Source: JABAAE01 sp036336715 | GTDB lineage: Bacteria > Planctomycetota > Planctomycetia > Pirellulales > Pirellulaceae | DNA length: 64,000 nucleotides | NCBI GenBank assembly: GCA_036336715.1 | Contig: JAYZFP010000065.1 | Span: 15,847 to 79,846, forward strand | Direction of reading: 5' to 3' | In this document: piece after piece, positions 1 to 8,963 of the stretch | Layout of the letters: the number at the start of each line of letters is the position of its first letter | How positions within the stretch are numbered: position 1 is the stretch's first letter | The notes under the pieces: generated by a model | What the model was told of the DNA's origin: nothing | Database searches by the model: none | Seen by the model: the letters and a program-made list of their open reading frames with translations, nothing else | Program-made: the position numbers and the translations under genes

Positions 1-2
1 TC

Positions 3-2450
3 AAGGCAGCCGTCGAGTTTGAAGGCTATGCTACGGCCGAGGCCATTTTTGAGGCTGCCACCCGGCAGTTGGATCCCGAGCTCGAAACCGTACTCAAATA
101 CGCTAAGAGCCGTATCAACGTGGATGCGGTGATCGCCGATGCCCAAAGTTCCGGCAAAAAGCTGTCCGCTGCTGCACAGGCCTATGTGTTGGTCAATGCC
201 AGCGTGGATGCACTGATGAAAATGGAAAAATCAGAAGCCGTTTACCGGGCGATCATCAGTCGCAAGAACGCCAATTCCAGCCAGTTGGCAGTTGCCATGT
301 CGGGGCTGGCTAAACTGAGCGGGCAACCCGAGCTGGAAGTGATTCTGGCCACCATTGAGGAAGCGCAGTCCCGTTCAGATATCAACATTTCGGCGTTGAC
401 CCAAGTGTTCGCGGACCAGCCGATCGATCGGCTCGGCTCGGTCAAAAAGCAGATCGAGGCCATGGCCACCCGAGGCAAAACAGCCGAAATCAAACGTTTG
501 GGGTACGCCGCCTGGGTCGCTGCCTCCGGACCGGATGATGCCTTTTTGAATGCCTCCAAGAACAAGGAAAACCTGCGGGATTTCCTGGACGCGGTTCCCT
601 CGGTCAACCGGGCGGTTCGCAACCAGCTTTTCGATAAGGTGTTGCCCCTGATTTCATCCATGCCAGCTCACCTCGAACCGGAACCCTCGGGTTCGGATCT
701 TTCCGAGGCCGGAATCAAGGTGGACTACTATTACCCCAGTGCGAGTAACGTAGCGTTGGAAACACTGGCCCGTATGAAACCCAAGGCATCCGGCGTGGTT
801 CCCCAGATCGTAATGAATGTTCCTCAAAGAAAGCAGGCGGACAAGTTTGCCCTGAAATTTACGGGGAACCTCGTAGTTCCCAAGGCAGGAAAGTACACGT
901 TTTACATCGCTTCGGATGATGGGTCTCGCATTTACCTGGATGGCAAGTTGCTGATCAACCATGATGGAATGCACGGCATGACTGAAAAGAACGCAACGAT
1001 CAACCTGGCTGCAGGGACGCACGCCCTGATTGTTTCCTATTTCGATAATGGGGGCGGAGACGGATTGCGGGTGACCTGGGCGGGTCCCGGTTTTACCAAG
1101 CAGGCGATCCCACCAAAAAACCTCGTGCTGGGGGGACGGATGACTCTGCATGATGTTGCCATCGAGGCCCTGGCTGCCATCCCCGGTCGTGAAAAGGAAA
1201 AGTTCACGGCATTGACCTCGCTGATTGCCAAAGGGCGTAACCGGCCAACCGCTATCAAGGCCCTCGCCCGGATTTCACAGAAAAACTGGCCCGCTGGGCA
1301 GGTGGGACCACTGGTCGACAACCTGGTCGGCTACCTGAGTTCCATGCCAGCCCGTTACCGAACCGGCGGACCTGCCCAGCAGGCGGCAGATCTGACGAGG
1401 AAGCTCGCGGAAAAACTGACGCCGGCTCGAAAAAAGGCGGTTTTGAATCGTCTCAACAATCTGGACGTGAGAGTGATTGCGATCGGTACAGTGCCACACC
1501 GCATGATCTATGACAAGGAAATGATTGTTGTAGAAGCGGGGAAAACGGTTGAATTCCGTTTTTCCAACACCGATTCAATGCCTCACAACTTTGCCATCAC
1601 ACGGCCCGGGGCCCTGCAGGAAGTCGGTGAGCTGGGAGAGGCAACCGGTCGGGACGAGGATGCCGCAGCACGACACTATATCCCCAAGTCGGACAAGGTT
1701 CTGCTTGGCAGTGAGCTGGTGCAGCCGGGCGACACCCAGGCCATCAGCTTTCAGGTCCCCAGCCAGCCAGGCGTTTACCCCTATGTCTGTACCTACCCGG
1801 GACACTGGAGACGAATGTATGGAGCCTTGTATGTTGTGAAGAGTTTTGAGGAGTACCAGATCAACCCTCAAAAATACCTTGCAGAAAATCCGGTTGAAAT
1901 TCGGGACAACATGCTCAATATGGTGAACCGAAACCGCGATTGGAAGTACGACGAGTTGATTGCCGATGTGCAGAAACTGCCCATGGGTCGATCATGGGAC
2001 GTCGGCAAGGAATTGTTCAAAGTGGCCAGCTGTACCGGTTGTCACAAGATGAATGGCGAGGGTAATGTTTTCGGTCCGGACCTGACCAAATTGGATGCCA
2101 AAAAGGGAACGACCGAACACATTCTGCGATCCATCCTTGAGCCTTCACGCGATATTGATGAAAAATACCAATCCTTCATCTTCGCTCTCGACTCGGGGCG
2201 GCAGGTAACAGGAATGGTGGTGGAGGAAAACGATGACCAGTACAAGATCGTGATCGATCCGCTGGCCAAGGACAAGGCAACTGTCCTCTCCAAGGAGGAG
2301 GTGGAGGCTTACAAGAAGTCCAAGCTTTCACTGATGCCCAGCGGGTTGATGAACAAGCTGACACGTGAGGAAATCCTGGACCTGGTGGCTTACGTTTTTG
2401 CCAAGGGTGATAAAAAGCATATGCTATTCAAGGATCACCACGACCACTAG
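3..2450 (+). CDS. Partial PA14 / cupredoxin / cytochrome c heme-binding protein
   Basis: The frame is open from the window edge, so the N-terminus is missing. The visible part begins with an Ala-rich alpha-helical, HEAT-like region. A PA14 domain follows (about bases 720-1125; 'TFYIASDDGSRIYLDGK'). Next is a blue-copper (azurin/plastocyanin-like) domain at about 1460-1845 with a His in 'MPHNF' and a C-x4-H-x3-M ligand set at 1788-1817. Last comes a c-type heme domain with CTGCH at 2031-2045 and the continuation typical of the planctomycete/verrucomicrobial putative heme-binding family (TIGR02603-like). The domains imply an exported, probably periplasmic, redox protein that also binds carbohydrate; the substrate is unknown. 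Its signal peptide, if any, lies upstream of the window. A rho-independent terminator follows 32 bases after the stop. The domain calls are firm; the physiological role is inferred. Confidence 0.85.
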   Translation, partial: KAAVEFEGYATAEAIFEAATRQLDPELETVLKYAKSRINVDAVIADAQSSGKKLSAAAQAYVLVNASVDALMKMEKSEAVYRAIISRKNANSSQLAVAMSGLAKLSGQPELEVILATIEEAQSRSDINISALTQVFADQPIDRLGSVKKQIEAMATRGKTAEIKRLGYAAWVAASGPDDAFLNASKNKENLRDFLDAVPSVNRAVRNQLFDKVLPLISSMPAHLEPEPSGSDLSEAGIKVDYYYPSASNVALETLARMKPKASGVVPQIVMNVPQRKQADKFALKFTGNLVVPKAGKYTFYIASDDGSRIYLDGKLLINHDGMHGMTEKNATINLAAGTHALIVSYFDNGGGDGLRVTWAGPGFTKQAIPPKNLVLGGRMTLHDVAIEALAAIPGREKEKFTALTSLIAKGRNRPTAIKALARISQKNWPAGQVGPLVDNLVGYLSSMPARYRTGGPAQQAADLTRKLAEKLTPARKKAVLNRLNNLDVRVIAIGTVPHRMIYDKEMIVVEAGKTVEFRFSNTDSMPHNFAITRPGALQEVGELGEATGRDEDAAARHYIPKSDKVLLGSELVQPGDTQAISFQVPSQPGVYPYVCTYPGHWRRMYGALYVVKSFEEYQINPQKYLAENPVEIRDNMLNMVNRNRDWKYDELIADVQKLPMGRSWDVGKELFKVASCTGCHKMNGEGNVFGPDLTKLDAKKGTTEHILRSILEPSRDIDEKYQSFIFALDSGRQVTGMVVEENDDQYKIVIDPLAKDKATVLSKEEVEAYKKSKLSLMPSGLMNKLTREEILDLVAYVFAKGDKKHMLFKDHHDH

Positions 2451-2481
2451 GATTTTCCAGAAGCGGGACCCTTTCCGGAAC

Positions 2482-2506
2482 AGCCCTCGCTTTGCGGGGG
2501 CTTTTT
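2482..2506 (+). terminator. Rho-independent terminator of the heme-binding protein gene
   Basis: An 8-bp stem (GCCCTCGC pairing with GCGGGGGC, one T-G wobble) with a TTT loop is followed directly by five T. It lies 32 bases after the stop at 2450, in the right orientation. Confidence 0.8.
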
Positions 2507-2585
2507 CATGCGCGTTTTCCAGGCGGTGAAGACTGTCTTGGCAACCGGCAATGGGTAAAGAAACCGATTCATGCAGTTCTCGATC

Positions 2586-2630
2586 AGGATTCTCTTGGGC
2601 AGGATTCTCTTGGGCAGGATTCTCTTGGGC
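2586..2630. repeat. 15-bp tandem repeat, three perfect copies
   Basis: The unit AGGATTCTCTTGGGC occurs three times head to tail (2586-2600, 2601-2615, 2616-2630), with a further AGG after it. It lies in the 436-base spacer 2451-2886 between two convergent genes. Apart from the terminator at 2482-2506 and this repeat I see nothing else in that spacer. Short ORFs crossing the repeat are not credible genes. Confidence 0.95.
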
Positions 2631-2886
2631 AGGCAATCGACCATCCTGCGGAGAGTTGCCGAGTGCTGCGGTTCGGCAGAGCATTCCGGCAAAGGTCCCA
2701 CGCGGAGCTTTGCACCGACAGTTAATTCACTACATCATCTTGCAGAGGCGTCGTTCAAATGTACCGCGCGACCCGAAAGGAAACCGTCTCCTCCTGACGC
2801 TGCTGGGCCATATTTTCCGTCCAGTTATTGGGTTCGGCTATTTGATTCTGCAAGGCGATCCGTGATCCTCGCGTCATTTTCGATTT

Positions 2887-5800
2887 TCAACTTCCGGGAA
2901 CAAACTGCTGCGGCAAGGTGTAACCTTCCCGTGCGGCTGCCTTGCGAGTGGTAATCAGAACATACTTCTGGCCATTTTCATCGGTATGGATGACCCAGAT
3001 CAATTTGGTCATCGGATCGCTTGGTCCGGTAGATGTCTTGATCGGGTTGGCCGTAAATACGAACTGGGCCAGGATGTCGCCCAGGGCCTTTTTTTCAACC
3101 TTGAAATCAACCAGCCTCTGGTTCTTTGTAATCCCGTCATCCATCAGGTGGGTGCCATTTATGACGATTTTGAATTCAAAGGGAAGCTTGGGGTAATCAT
3201 CCTTGACCTCAGCAACAATCTTGTCGACCGCAATGTTCAGGTCATCATTTGCAATTTCGATGGTTCGAATGTCGGCCAGCAATTCCTCGATGGTGGCAGG
3301 AGTCTTCTTGGTGGGAGTTTGAGGGACGACCGCGCCAGCACCGTCGGCAAAGGTAACCGTGTACTCAAGACCGGCCAGCAGATTGTGGGGAGCCGCCGCA
3401 TTCTGCCAGCAATTGGCAATCGTGATCTTGTTTTCCACCCCGACTCGCGACATGCTGGCGACGCTGTCAATCCAATCCGGGATTTTGCGGGCCAGTTTTT
3501 TCCAGTGTTTGTCAGCGTCAATTTCAAGCATGTAATCGTCCACCAGGGTAGGAGCCTTGGCCAGCCTTGCTCGAAGTTCTTCACCGAGAGTGAAAGGGTC
3601 TTTGTCCAGTTGCGGTTTGAGGCCGGTTTCCAGGTAGACATCCCCGCCATCAAAATGCAGGCTCAGGTAGGCGGCTTGAATTTTGTCTTCACCGCCCATG
3701 TACCAGCTCATTAAACCGAGAACTTTCAGCCAATTCGGATCGAACAGGGTCACTCCGCTTGGGCTCGCCAGGTCGGTGGGGACGACTACCAGGTTCAGGT
3801 GCCGATCCTGGTCCGTGCTTTGCAACAGCCTGCTCAACCCGGTCGACAGCAGGGCCGTTCCGTTCTCGACAATCTCGCGTACCAGACTTTCGGGGGCTGC
3901 AAGGAAACGGGTCACGTTTTCCTTGTCAGGGGTATAGTAGGACCAGCCATTATTGGATTTGTAGTAGGTCCCCTTGGGTGTCTCCTGTTTCTGGCAATCC
4001 CCCCACTTGGCAAGCCAGTAGACAACCGGTTTTTGGTCGACCGGTTCAACCACGAATGCTCCCAGGAGATTGTCCTGACCTTCCTCGTTATTGTCATGCA
4101 CTGAAAAACTGACCCGTTTGGCCTCCTTCCAACTGATCCCCGCGACATCATCCAGGACACCAGACATTTGCTGGAATTTGGGGCCCAAGCTTCTCGCAAG
4201 CAGGCTCTCGGTATCGTTTTCAAAAATCTTGTTCCCACGCACCGACAGGAGGAGTCTCAAACCGGGAGGGGTTAATTCGGTGCTGATCGGTTCACCGGCT
4301 GTCGGGCTTTCCCAGAGTGTCCGGTCGTCGTCGGCAACGAGATTGCCCCCACTCGGTACGGTCTCACCACCGGGGTCCTTCGTTTTTTCCTTGCCAGAAT
4401 CGCCAGAGTCGGGCTCTGCTTTCCCCTCCGAATCCTCCTGGTCGGCAGTCTCCGTATCCGATTTGCCGAAAATTTGCTCGCCGTATTTGAGGTAGACAAA
4501 AAAGGAAGGGATGGCCAGTACCAACAGGGTCAGGCCAATGGGAATCAGTGTCTTTTTCAGCGAGGATTTCTGTCTTTGCCGGTAGGATGAAGTCGTATTG
4601 GCCTCCTCCTCAGCAACGCTGAGTTTCATCCCGGTTGGGGTGGCCGGGTTGCTGGACTGTGTCGCCTGGTCAGCAGGCCCCATTCCGGCAGGGGGCGAGG
4701 CGGCTGTCCGCTGTGATTCGATCGCTGTTTTATTCGCTGGTAGCCCGGCGGAGGAGGGCAGCGAAGCAGATGGTGTTGAGGCTGTCGGTGTTGAGGAGGG
4801 CGTTGATTGCAGGGCCGAACTTGGCGGCAGGATATTGGCTGGAGCCTGTTTGTCCGGTGTGGATTCATTGACCATCATTTTGGCCCGCACCTGGCGATCA
4901 TATTCGGCAAAGGTGTCGGGGGTCCGGGGCGTTGCAGGTCGGGTGTTGCCACAGTCGGGCAGGGCGTTCAACTGTTTGATGACATCTGCGGTGGACTGGA
5001 ACCGCAGGCCACGGTCCTTACCCATCATGAAGTACACGAACTGGGCCAGTCGCTTGTCGTATCCCAGGTTTTCCAGTGGCTTGACCTTTTGAGTGGCATG
5101 CTGCTGCATCCGGTCCTGGATATTCCCGATCGGAAAAGGGGGTTTGCCGGACAGTAATTCATAAAACAGGCAGCCCAAAGCGTAGATGTCTGTCAATTCA
5201 TCGGGCCGGTTGCCAGGAATCGCCAGTTCCGGCGCGCAGTAATCGACCTGGACCAGGGAATGTGGGTCCGGTTGCAGGTTGGCCTTGACCAATGGCACAA
5301 ATTGAAAATGGGGATCAAAAAACAGCTTGACGGTATTGCCATTTTTGACACGAACATTTTTTGCCGAGATATGCCCGTGGGAATAACCGGCCTGGTGGAT
5401 GGTCTGCAGACCGAGCGCCAGCCGCCGAATTACATCACAGGCGGCTTTGGGTTTCAGGTGGCCGGTCTTGGCCATGATGGAGGTGATTGGAACGGCATCG
5501 TAATCCTCGAAAACCAGGAATTTGAAGTCATCGTTCTCAACTGCCTCATAGCATCGGACCAGGTGGGGCGATGAAAAATACATCGAGGTGGATGCCGCCG
5601 TTTTCAGCCGGGGCCATTTTTTTTCGGAGTCTTCTCCGGAGACGAAGCTGAGGATTACCGGGTGGCCTGTGACGGAATGAACAGCACGGAAGCCGCCATT
5701 GAAGTATCCTTCGGTGATACGATCTTTTACCGTGTAGTCGCCATAGCGAAACGGTCCGCTGTGCCCCGCCTTGAAGACCTGGCAGTGGTAATCGGTAATC

Positions 5801-5943
5801 TCCCCCTGGCTGACCAGCCAATCCAGCACATTGGATTGTCCCGGGGGGACCCTTGTGAACTCGGCTTGTAATTCCGCCAGTTTTTCGTCAGTAAAAAGGT
5901 CACCTGAAGAAATCAGGTTCCAGACGTTGTCTGCAGTACTCAT
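2887..5943 (-). CDS. Membrane-anchored Ser/Thr protein kinase-like protein (probable pseudokinase)
   Basis: About 1018 aa from ATG 5943. A GTG at 5997 would add 18 residues, but neither start has a good ribosome-binding site. A short helical N-terminus is followed by a kinase fold at about residues 65-330, a Pro/Ser/Thr-rich linker (about 335-450), one transmembrane helix (about 465-487), an acidic stretch, and a large extracytoplasmic C-terminal region of unknown fold. The kinase signature residues are degenerate. The Gly-rich loop and VAIK lysine are not recognisable. The HRD loop reads 'HGHISAKN', without the catalytic Asp. DFG is replaced by 'FFDPH'. The APE-like 'CAPEL' and the DxxxLGCLFYELLSGKPPF segment are kept. 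It is therefore likely a signalling or scaffold protein without normal phosphotransfer. It is transcribed divergently from gdhA. Confidence 0.8.
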   Translation of the reverse strand: MSTADNVWNLISSGDLFTDEKLAELQAEFTRVPPGQSNVLDWLVSQGEITDYHCQVFKAGHSGPFRYGDYTVKDRITEGYFNGGFRAVHSVTGHPVILSFVSGEDSEKKWPRLKTAASTSMYFSSPHLVRCYEAVENDDFKFLVFEDYDAVPITSIMAKTGHLKPKAACDVIRRLALGLQTIHQAGYSHGHISAKNVRVKNGNTVKLFFDPHFQFVPLVKANLQPDPHSLVQVDYCAPELAIPGNRPDELTDIYALGCLFYELLSGKPPFPIGNIQDRMQQHATQKVKPLENLGYDKRLAQFVYFMMGKDRGLRFQSTADVIKQLNALPDCGNTRPATPRTPDTFAEYDRQVRAKMMVNESTPDKQAPANILPPSSALQSTPSSTPTASTPSASLPSSAGLPANKTAIESQRTAASPPAGMGPADQATQSSNPATPTGMKLSVAEEEANTTSSYRQRQKSSLKKTLIPIGLTLLVLAIPSFFVYLKYGEQIFGKSDTETADQEDSEGKAEPDSGDSGKEKTKDPGGETVPSGGNLVADDDRTLWESPTAGEPISTELTPPGLRLLLSVRGNKIFENDTESLLARSLGPKFQQMSGVLDDVAGISWKEAKRVSFSVHDNNEEGQDNLLGAFVVEPVDQKPVVYWLAKWGDCQKQETPKGTYYKSNNGWSYYTPDKENVTRFLAAPESLVREIVENGTALLSTGLSRLLQSTDQDRHLNLVVVPTDLASPSGVTLFDPNWLKVLGLMSWYMGGEDKIQAAYLSLHFDGGDVYLETGLKPQLDKDPFTLGEELRARLAKAPTLVDDYMLEIDADKHWKKLARKIPDWIDSVASMSRVGVENKITIANCWQNAAAPHNLLAGLEYTVTFADGAGAVVPQTPTKKTPATIEELLADIRTIEIANDDLNIAVDKIVAEVKDDYPKLPFEFKIVINGTHLMDDGITKNQRLVDFKVEKKALGDILAQFVFTANPIKTSTGPSDPMTKLIWVIHTDENGQKYVLITTRKAAAREGYTLPQQFVPGS

Positions 5944-6289
5944 CAATGGGGTTTCACACCAGAAATCTGTTTCGTTCCAGGATACGGATTTCGACACGGT
6001 GAGGCCGACTTTTCAACCGCCAAAACCGTTCGCCGTCCCAAATGGGTGAAAGGGAAACCCATTCTCGTTTCCTGTTAAGTTTAAACCGAATGCACGGAAA
6101 ACTGGATACGGATGGCCGAAAACCACCGGTTTTCAGGTTTTTCATGCCGAAATTGCCGGATGTACTCAAATCTCACAAACGGTTATTTTTAAGGCAAGGG
6201 TTTCCGGGCCTGTCTCCCCGAATTGTCAACTGTTTTTTCCCGCTGATGGCGGGGAAATCACGAACTTTCTCTTCTGAAACGGTTTGATC
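5944..6289. other. Divergent intergenic region between the pseudokinase gene and gdhA
   Basis: 346 bases without a credible gene, presumably holding promoters for both flanking genes. A perfect 7-bp dyad (GAAAACC-ACC-GGTTTTC, 6118-6134) is the only structured element seen. No clear sigma-70 boxes were recognised. Confidence 0.5.
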
Positions 6290-7519
6290 ATGAAGGCTTT
6301 CGAAGCTGTCAAAAATTATTTTGAAAAAGCAGCTGATAAACTCGAATTGAGCAACGAGTATCGGCAATTGATGCTGACGCCTAAAAGGGAAATGCAGGTG
6401 CAGGTCCCTATCGAAATGGATGATGGCAGCCTGAAGACCTATCTCGGGTACCGTGTTCAGCATGATGACGCCCGTGGGCCGATGAAGGGTGGCCTGCGTT
6501 ATCACCACGAAGTTGATCTCGATGAAGTTCGCGCGCTGGCGGCTTTGATGACCTGGAAAACTGCCGTTGTGGATATTCCCTACGGAGGGGCAAAAGGTGG
6601 TGTTTGCGTCGACCCACGAAACCTGTCCAGGAAAGAAAATCAGCGGTTGACCCGAAAGTTCATTGACCAGATCCATGAGGTGATTGGACCGGATACTGAT
6701 ATTCCTGCTCCCGACATGGGAACCAACGCCGAGACCATGGCCTGGATGCGGAATCAGTATGAAAAATACCATGGCTTCAACCCGGCGGTGATCACCGGCA
6801 AGCCGGTTGAGCATTACGGTGCGAGGGGGCGGGAAGAGGCGACCGGCAGGGGAGTTGGGATCCTGACCTTCAAACTGCTGAGCCGCCTGAATCGAAAGCC
6901 AAAAGGTACCCGGGTGGCGATCCAGGGGTTTGGTAACGTTGGATTTCACGCCGCGAAATGGTTGGCCGAGTCCGATTTTACGATCGCTGCCATCAGCGAT
7001 ATTTCCGGGGCCTACTATGCAAAAGATGGTATCGATGTTCACGCCGCGCTCAAATACGTGCTGGACGGTCGGAACCTGGAAGGATTCGAAGGAGCTGCAA
7101 AAATCTCCAACGAGGAGCTGTTGGAACTGGATGTCGACGTTCTGATACCGGCTGCGATTGGTGGAGTCATCACGGAGGAAAACGCTGGTCGGATCAAGGC
7201 CGGGGTGATTATCGAAGCAGCTAACGGGCCGGTCGATGCGGCGGCCGATGACATCCTCGACAGCCGGGAGATTATCGTTCTTCCCGATATTCTCGCCAAC
7301 GCCGGAGGGGTGACCGTCAGTTATTTTGAATGGGTTCAGAATCGGCAGTTCTACCAGTGGGAGCTGGACCGGATTCGACAGAACCTGGAAGCCAAGTTGA
7401 GTCAGGCTTTTGAATCGGTATGGGAGATTGCCAATGAAAGGCGGGTCAACCTGAGAACCGCAGCCTACATGGTGGCAATCCAGCGCGTCAAGAAAGCGAC
7501 TGAGTTGGCTGGAGTCTAG
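6290..7519 (+). CDS. gdhA: Glu/Leu/Phe/Val family (glutamate) dehydrogenase
   Basis: 409 aa from ATG 6290; an in-frame TTG six bases upstream is less likely. The protein interconverts glutamate with 2-oxoglutarate and ammonia in the cytoplasm, linking nitrogen and carbon metabolism. The N-terminal substrate domain has 'GPMKGGLRYHHEVDLDEV' followed by 'DIPYGGAKGGV', which hold the glutamate-binding and catalytic lysines of the family. The C-terminal Rossmann domain has 'GFGNVGFHAAKWL' as its dinucleotide-binding loop. The length is that of the hexameric class of about 410-420 aa. Cofactor preference (NAD or NADP) was not determined. It stands alone, with no obvious operon partner. Leucine or phenylalanine dehydrogenase would be shorter and is less likely. 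Confidence 0.93.
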   Translation: MKAFEAVKNYFEKAADKLELSNEYRQLMLTPKREMQVQVPIEMDDGSLKTYLGYRVQHDDARGPMKGGLRYHHEVDLDEVRALAALMTWKTAVVDIPYGGAKGGVCVDPRNLSRKENQRLTRKFIDQIHEVIGPDTDIPAPDMGTNAETMAWMRNQYEKYHGFNPAVITGKPVEHYGARGREEATGRGVGILTFKLLSRLNRKPKGTRVAIQGFGNVGFHAAKWLAESDFTIAAISDISGAYYAKDGIDVHAALKYVLDGRNLEGFEGAAKISNEELLELDVDVLIPAAIGGVITEENAGRIKAGVIIEAANGPVDAAADDILDSREIIVLPDILANAGGVTVSYFEWVQNRQFYQWELDRIRQNLEAKLSQAFESVWEIANERRVNLRTAAYMVAIQRVKKATELAGV

Positions 7520-7692
7520 AGAATCGTCTGACTCGAAGATTCCAACGACCGCCGAGCTCCGTTGGGAGACCGGGAAATCGGATCACCGGTCCGGACCGGA
7601 CTCCACTGCAGGTGGGTTGCCAACCAGTGTCCTGGCAGGTTTTGGCGTTTCATGGAGGCCCTATTTGTCCGATGCCCGGATCCCGGATTTTC

Positions 7693-8277
7693 CTAGCGCA
7701 AAATCAGCGATGCATCCTCGTGAAACAGCCTTTGGCACTTGTATTTCGAGACGATAAATCGGTGTCCGTAATGCCTGACAAAGTGTCCCGGCATGCCGAT
7801 CGGTTGCAGTGAGATCCCCTGCCCCGCCAATCCGTCCATCATCCGAAAAGAGGCTTCCTCCGCGAAAGAACGCCGATGGTCATTCTTTCGCAGGACGATG
7901 GAACGCCCCGACAGCTTGAGGAAATAACCGGGAAAATTAACCGATTCAAAGGAGACGCCTCGACCTGCAAGACCTGCATGCAGCAGGAAGGATGAGTCCT
8001 GAATAAAAAGCCGGCTCGATTCTTCTTCCTGCAGGATTGCCCGGTAACCACGGTGCCGCAGGAATCTCCCCCGGTAGTTGACCGACTCCAGCGAGACGAC
8101 AGCCGGTTTTGGCCGTTTTCGGCGGAGCAAACCGAGGGGTCGGTCATCGCGAGCTTCGATTGTCGGGGTCCAAGGTATCGTGTGCTGCCCCTCGGCAGGA
8201 CTGCATGCAGCCGTCAGGATGGAGCCGATTACGAAAGACAGCAGGGGAAACGAGAGTCTGGTAAAGGATTTTGACAT
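7693..8277 (-). CDS. Exported AbfB-type beta-trefoil protein
   Basis: About 194 aa from ATG 8277, chosen because GGAGAG lies just upstream at good spacing and a signal peptide begins there ('MSKSFTRLSFPLLSFVIGS'). The signal ends in 'LTAAC', so it may be a lipoprotein, although the -3 residue is Thr rather than Leu. The mature part is three related units of about 48 residues: 'VVSLESVNYRGRFLRHRGY', 'VSFESVNFPGYFLKLSG' and 'ISLQPIGMPGHFVRHYGH'. Each is followed by a basic patch and an F-x(n)-L/F strand. This matches the AbfB (CBM42) beta-trefoil, which binds arabinofuranose side chains in arabinofuranosidases. No catalytic domain is attached, so it is probably a carbohydrate-binding surface protein; the ligand is inferred. 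Confidence 0.78.
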   Translation of the reverse strand: MSKSFTRLSFPLLSFVIGSILTAACSPAEGQHTIPWTPTIEARDDRPLGLLRRKRPKPAVVSLESVNYRGRFLRHRGYRAILQEEESSRLFIQDSSFLLHAGLAGRGVSFESVNFPGYFLKLSGRSIVLRKNDHRRSFAEEASFRMMDGLAGQGISLQPIGMPGHFVRHYGHRFIVSKYKCQRLFHEDASLILR

Positions 8278-8635
8278 TGCAGTCTCTCCGGTTGTTGGGG
8301 ATTTCCGGGTCTTCAGGCAGGCATGCCTCAGGTTCAACGAGACCCGTTTGACCGATGGTTTGACCAAAGAAGCGAGCAAACAGCGTGCCGTCGGCAGAGG
8401 ACCTCGTCATAATGCCAACTGGCGTCGAAAACCGAATCAATCCGATGGCGCGTTATTCAGATTGATGACGCGATGGGGGTGGGGACGCTCCGTTTGAATG
8501 GCGGCCGGCGTAAGCCCTGATTGCTGGCGAGATTTCCACCGCAGCTTGCCCGGATATCGAATCTGTCCACAAGATGCGCTGAACATGATCGAAAAAGGGA
8601 GTTGGAGATGCCCACGAGCGGTTGAGAATCCGTTC
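8278..8635. other. Intergenic region without a recognised gene
   Basis: 358 bases. ORFs on both strands here lack any family signature, codon bias or start context. It presumably contains the promoter of the minus-strand AbfB-type gene. I see no repeat or hairpin of note. Confidence 0.4.
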
Positions 8636-8803
8636 CTACTGCCCTTGGGATTTGGAAAGCTTGCGGGGTTTGCAGAGGTCTTTTTTGCAGCTGCTGATCA
8701 GGTTGCATTTTTTGCAATAGTGCGTTGCGGTCGACTCAAATTTTTTTCGATTGAGTTTTTTGCACTTCTGCTTTTCATCTTTGCGTTTGCAGATTGTTTT
8801 CAC
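8636..8803 (-). CDS. Small Lys/Cys-rich hypothetical protein
   Basis: A 55-codon reading frame from GTG 8803 to TAG 8636-8638. About 17 of its 55 residues are Lys, and six are Cys (positions 5, 14, 30, 33, 39, 44). These include a 'HYCKKCNLISSCKKDLCKP' segment with paired C-x2-C and spaced C-x5-C and C-x4-C, as in a small metal- or disulfide-binding peptide. The frame stays open about 75 bases upstream of the GTG without a better start, so the true N-terminus may lie further up or the gene may be a remnant. It follows the broken kinase gene on the same strand. No Shine-Dalgarno sequence was seen. I recognise no family. Chance translation of A-rich DNA is the main alternative, but the Cys spacing argues against it. 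Confidence 0.35.
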   Translation of the reverse strand: MKTICKRKDEKQKCKKLNRKKFESTATHYCKKCNLISSCKKDLCKPRKLSKSQGQ

Positions 8804-8963
8804 GACATCGCCTGGGGTCCGCAGTTGGCCGGTGGCATCTGGTGTTTTGTATCCAAGGGTGAATCGACTCCTGGTAAAAGGTCACAATACCGTCCAGCTC
8901 ATCCTTTGTTCAGTGGTGGCTGCCAGGAGACATGCGGGGTGGATGGCCACAGGACGCCGATTG

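Noticed and set aside
2571..2954. Small ORFs across the 15-bp repeat with repeated GRILL-type peptides
   Set aside because: The repeats come from the tandem DNA duplication; there is no ribosome-binding site or family match.
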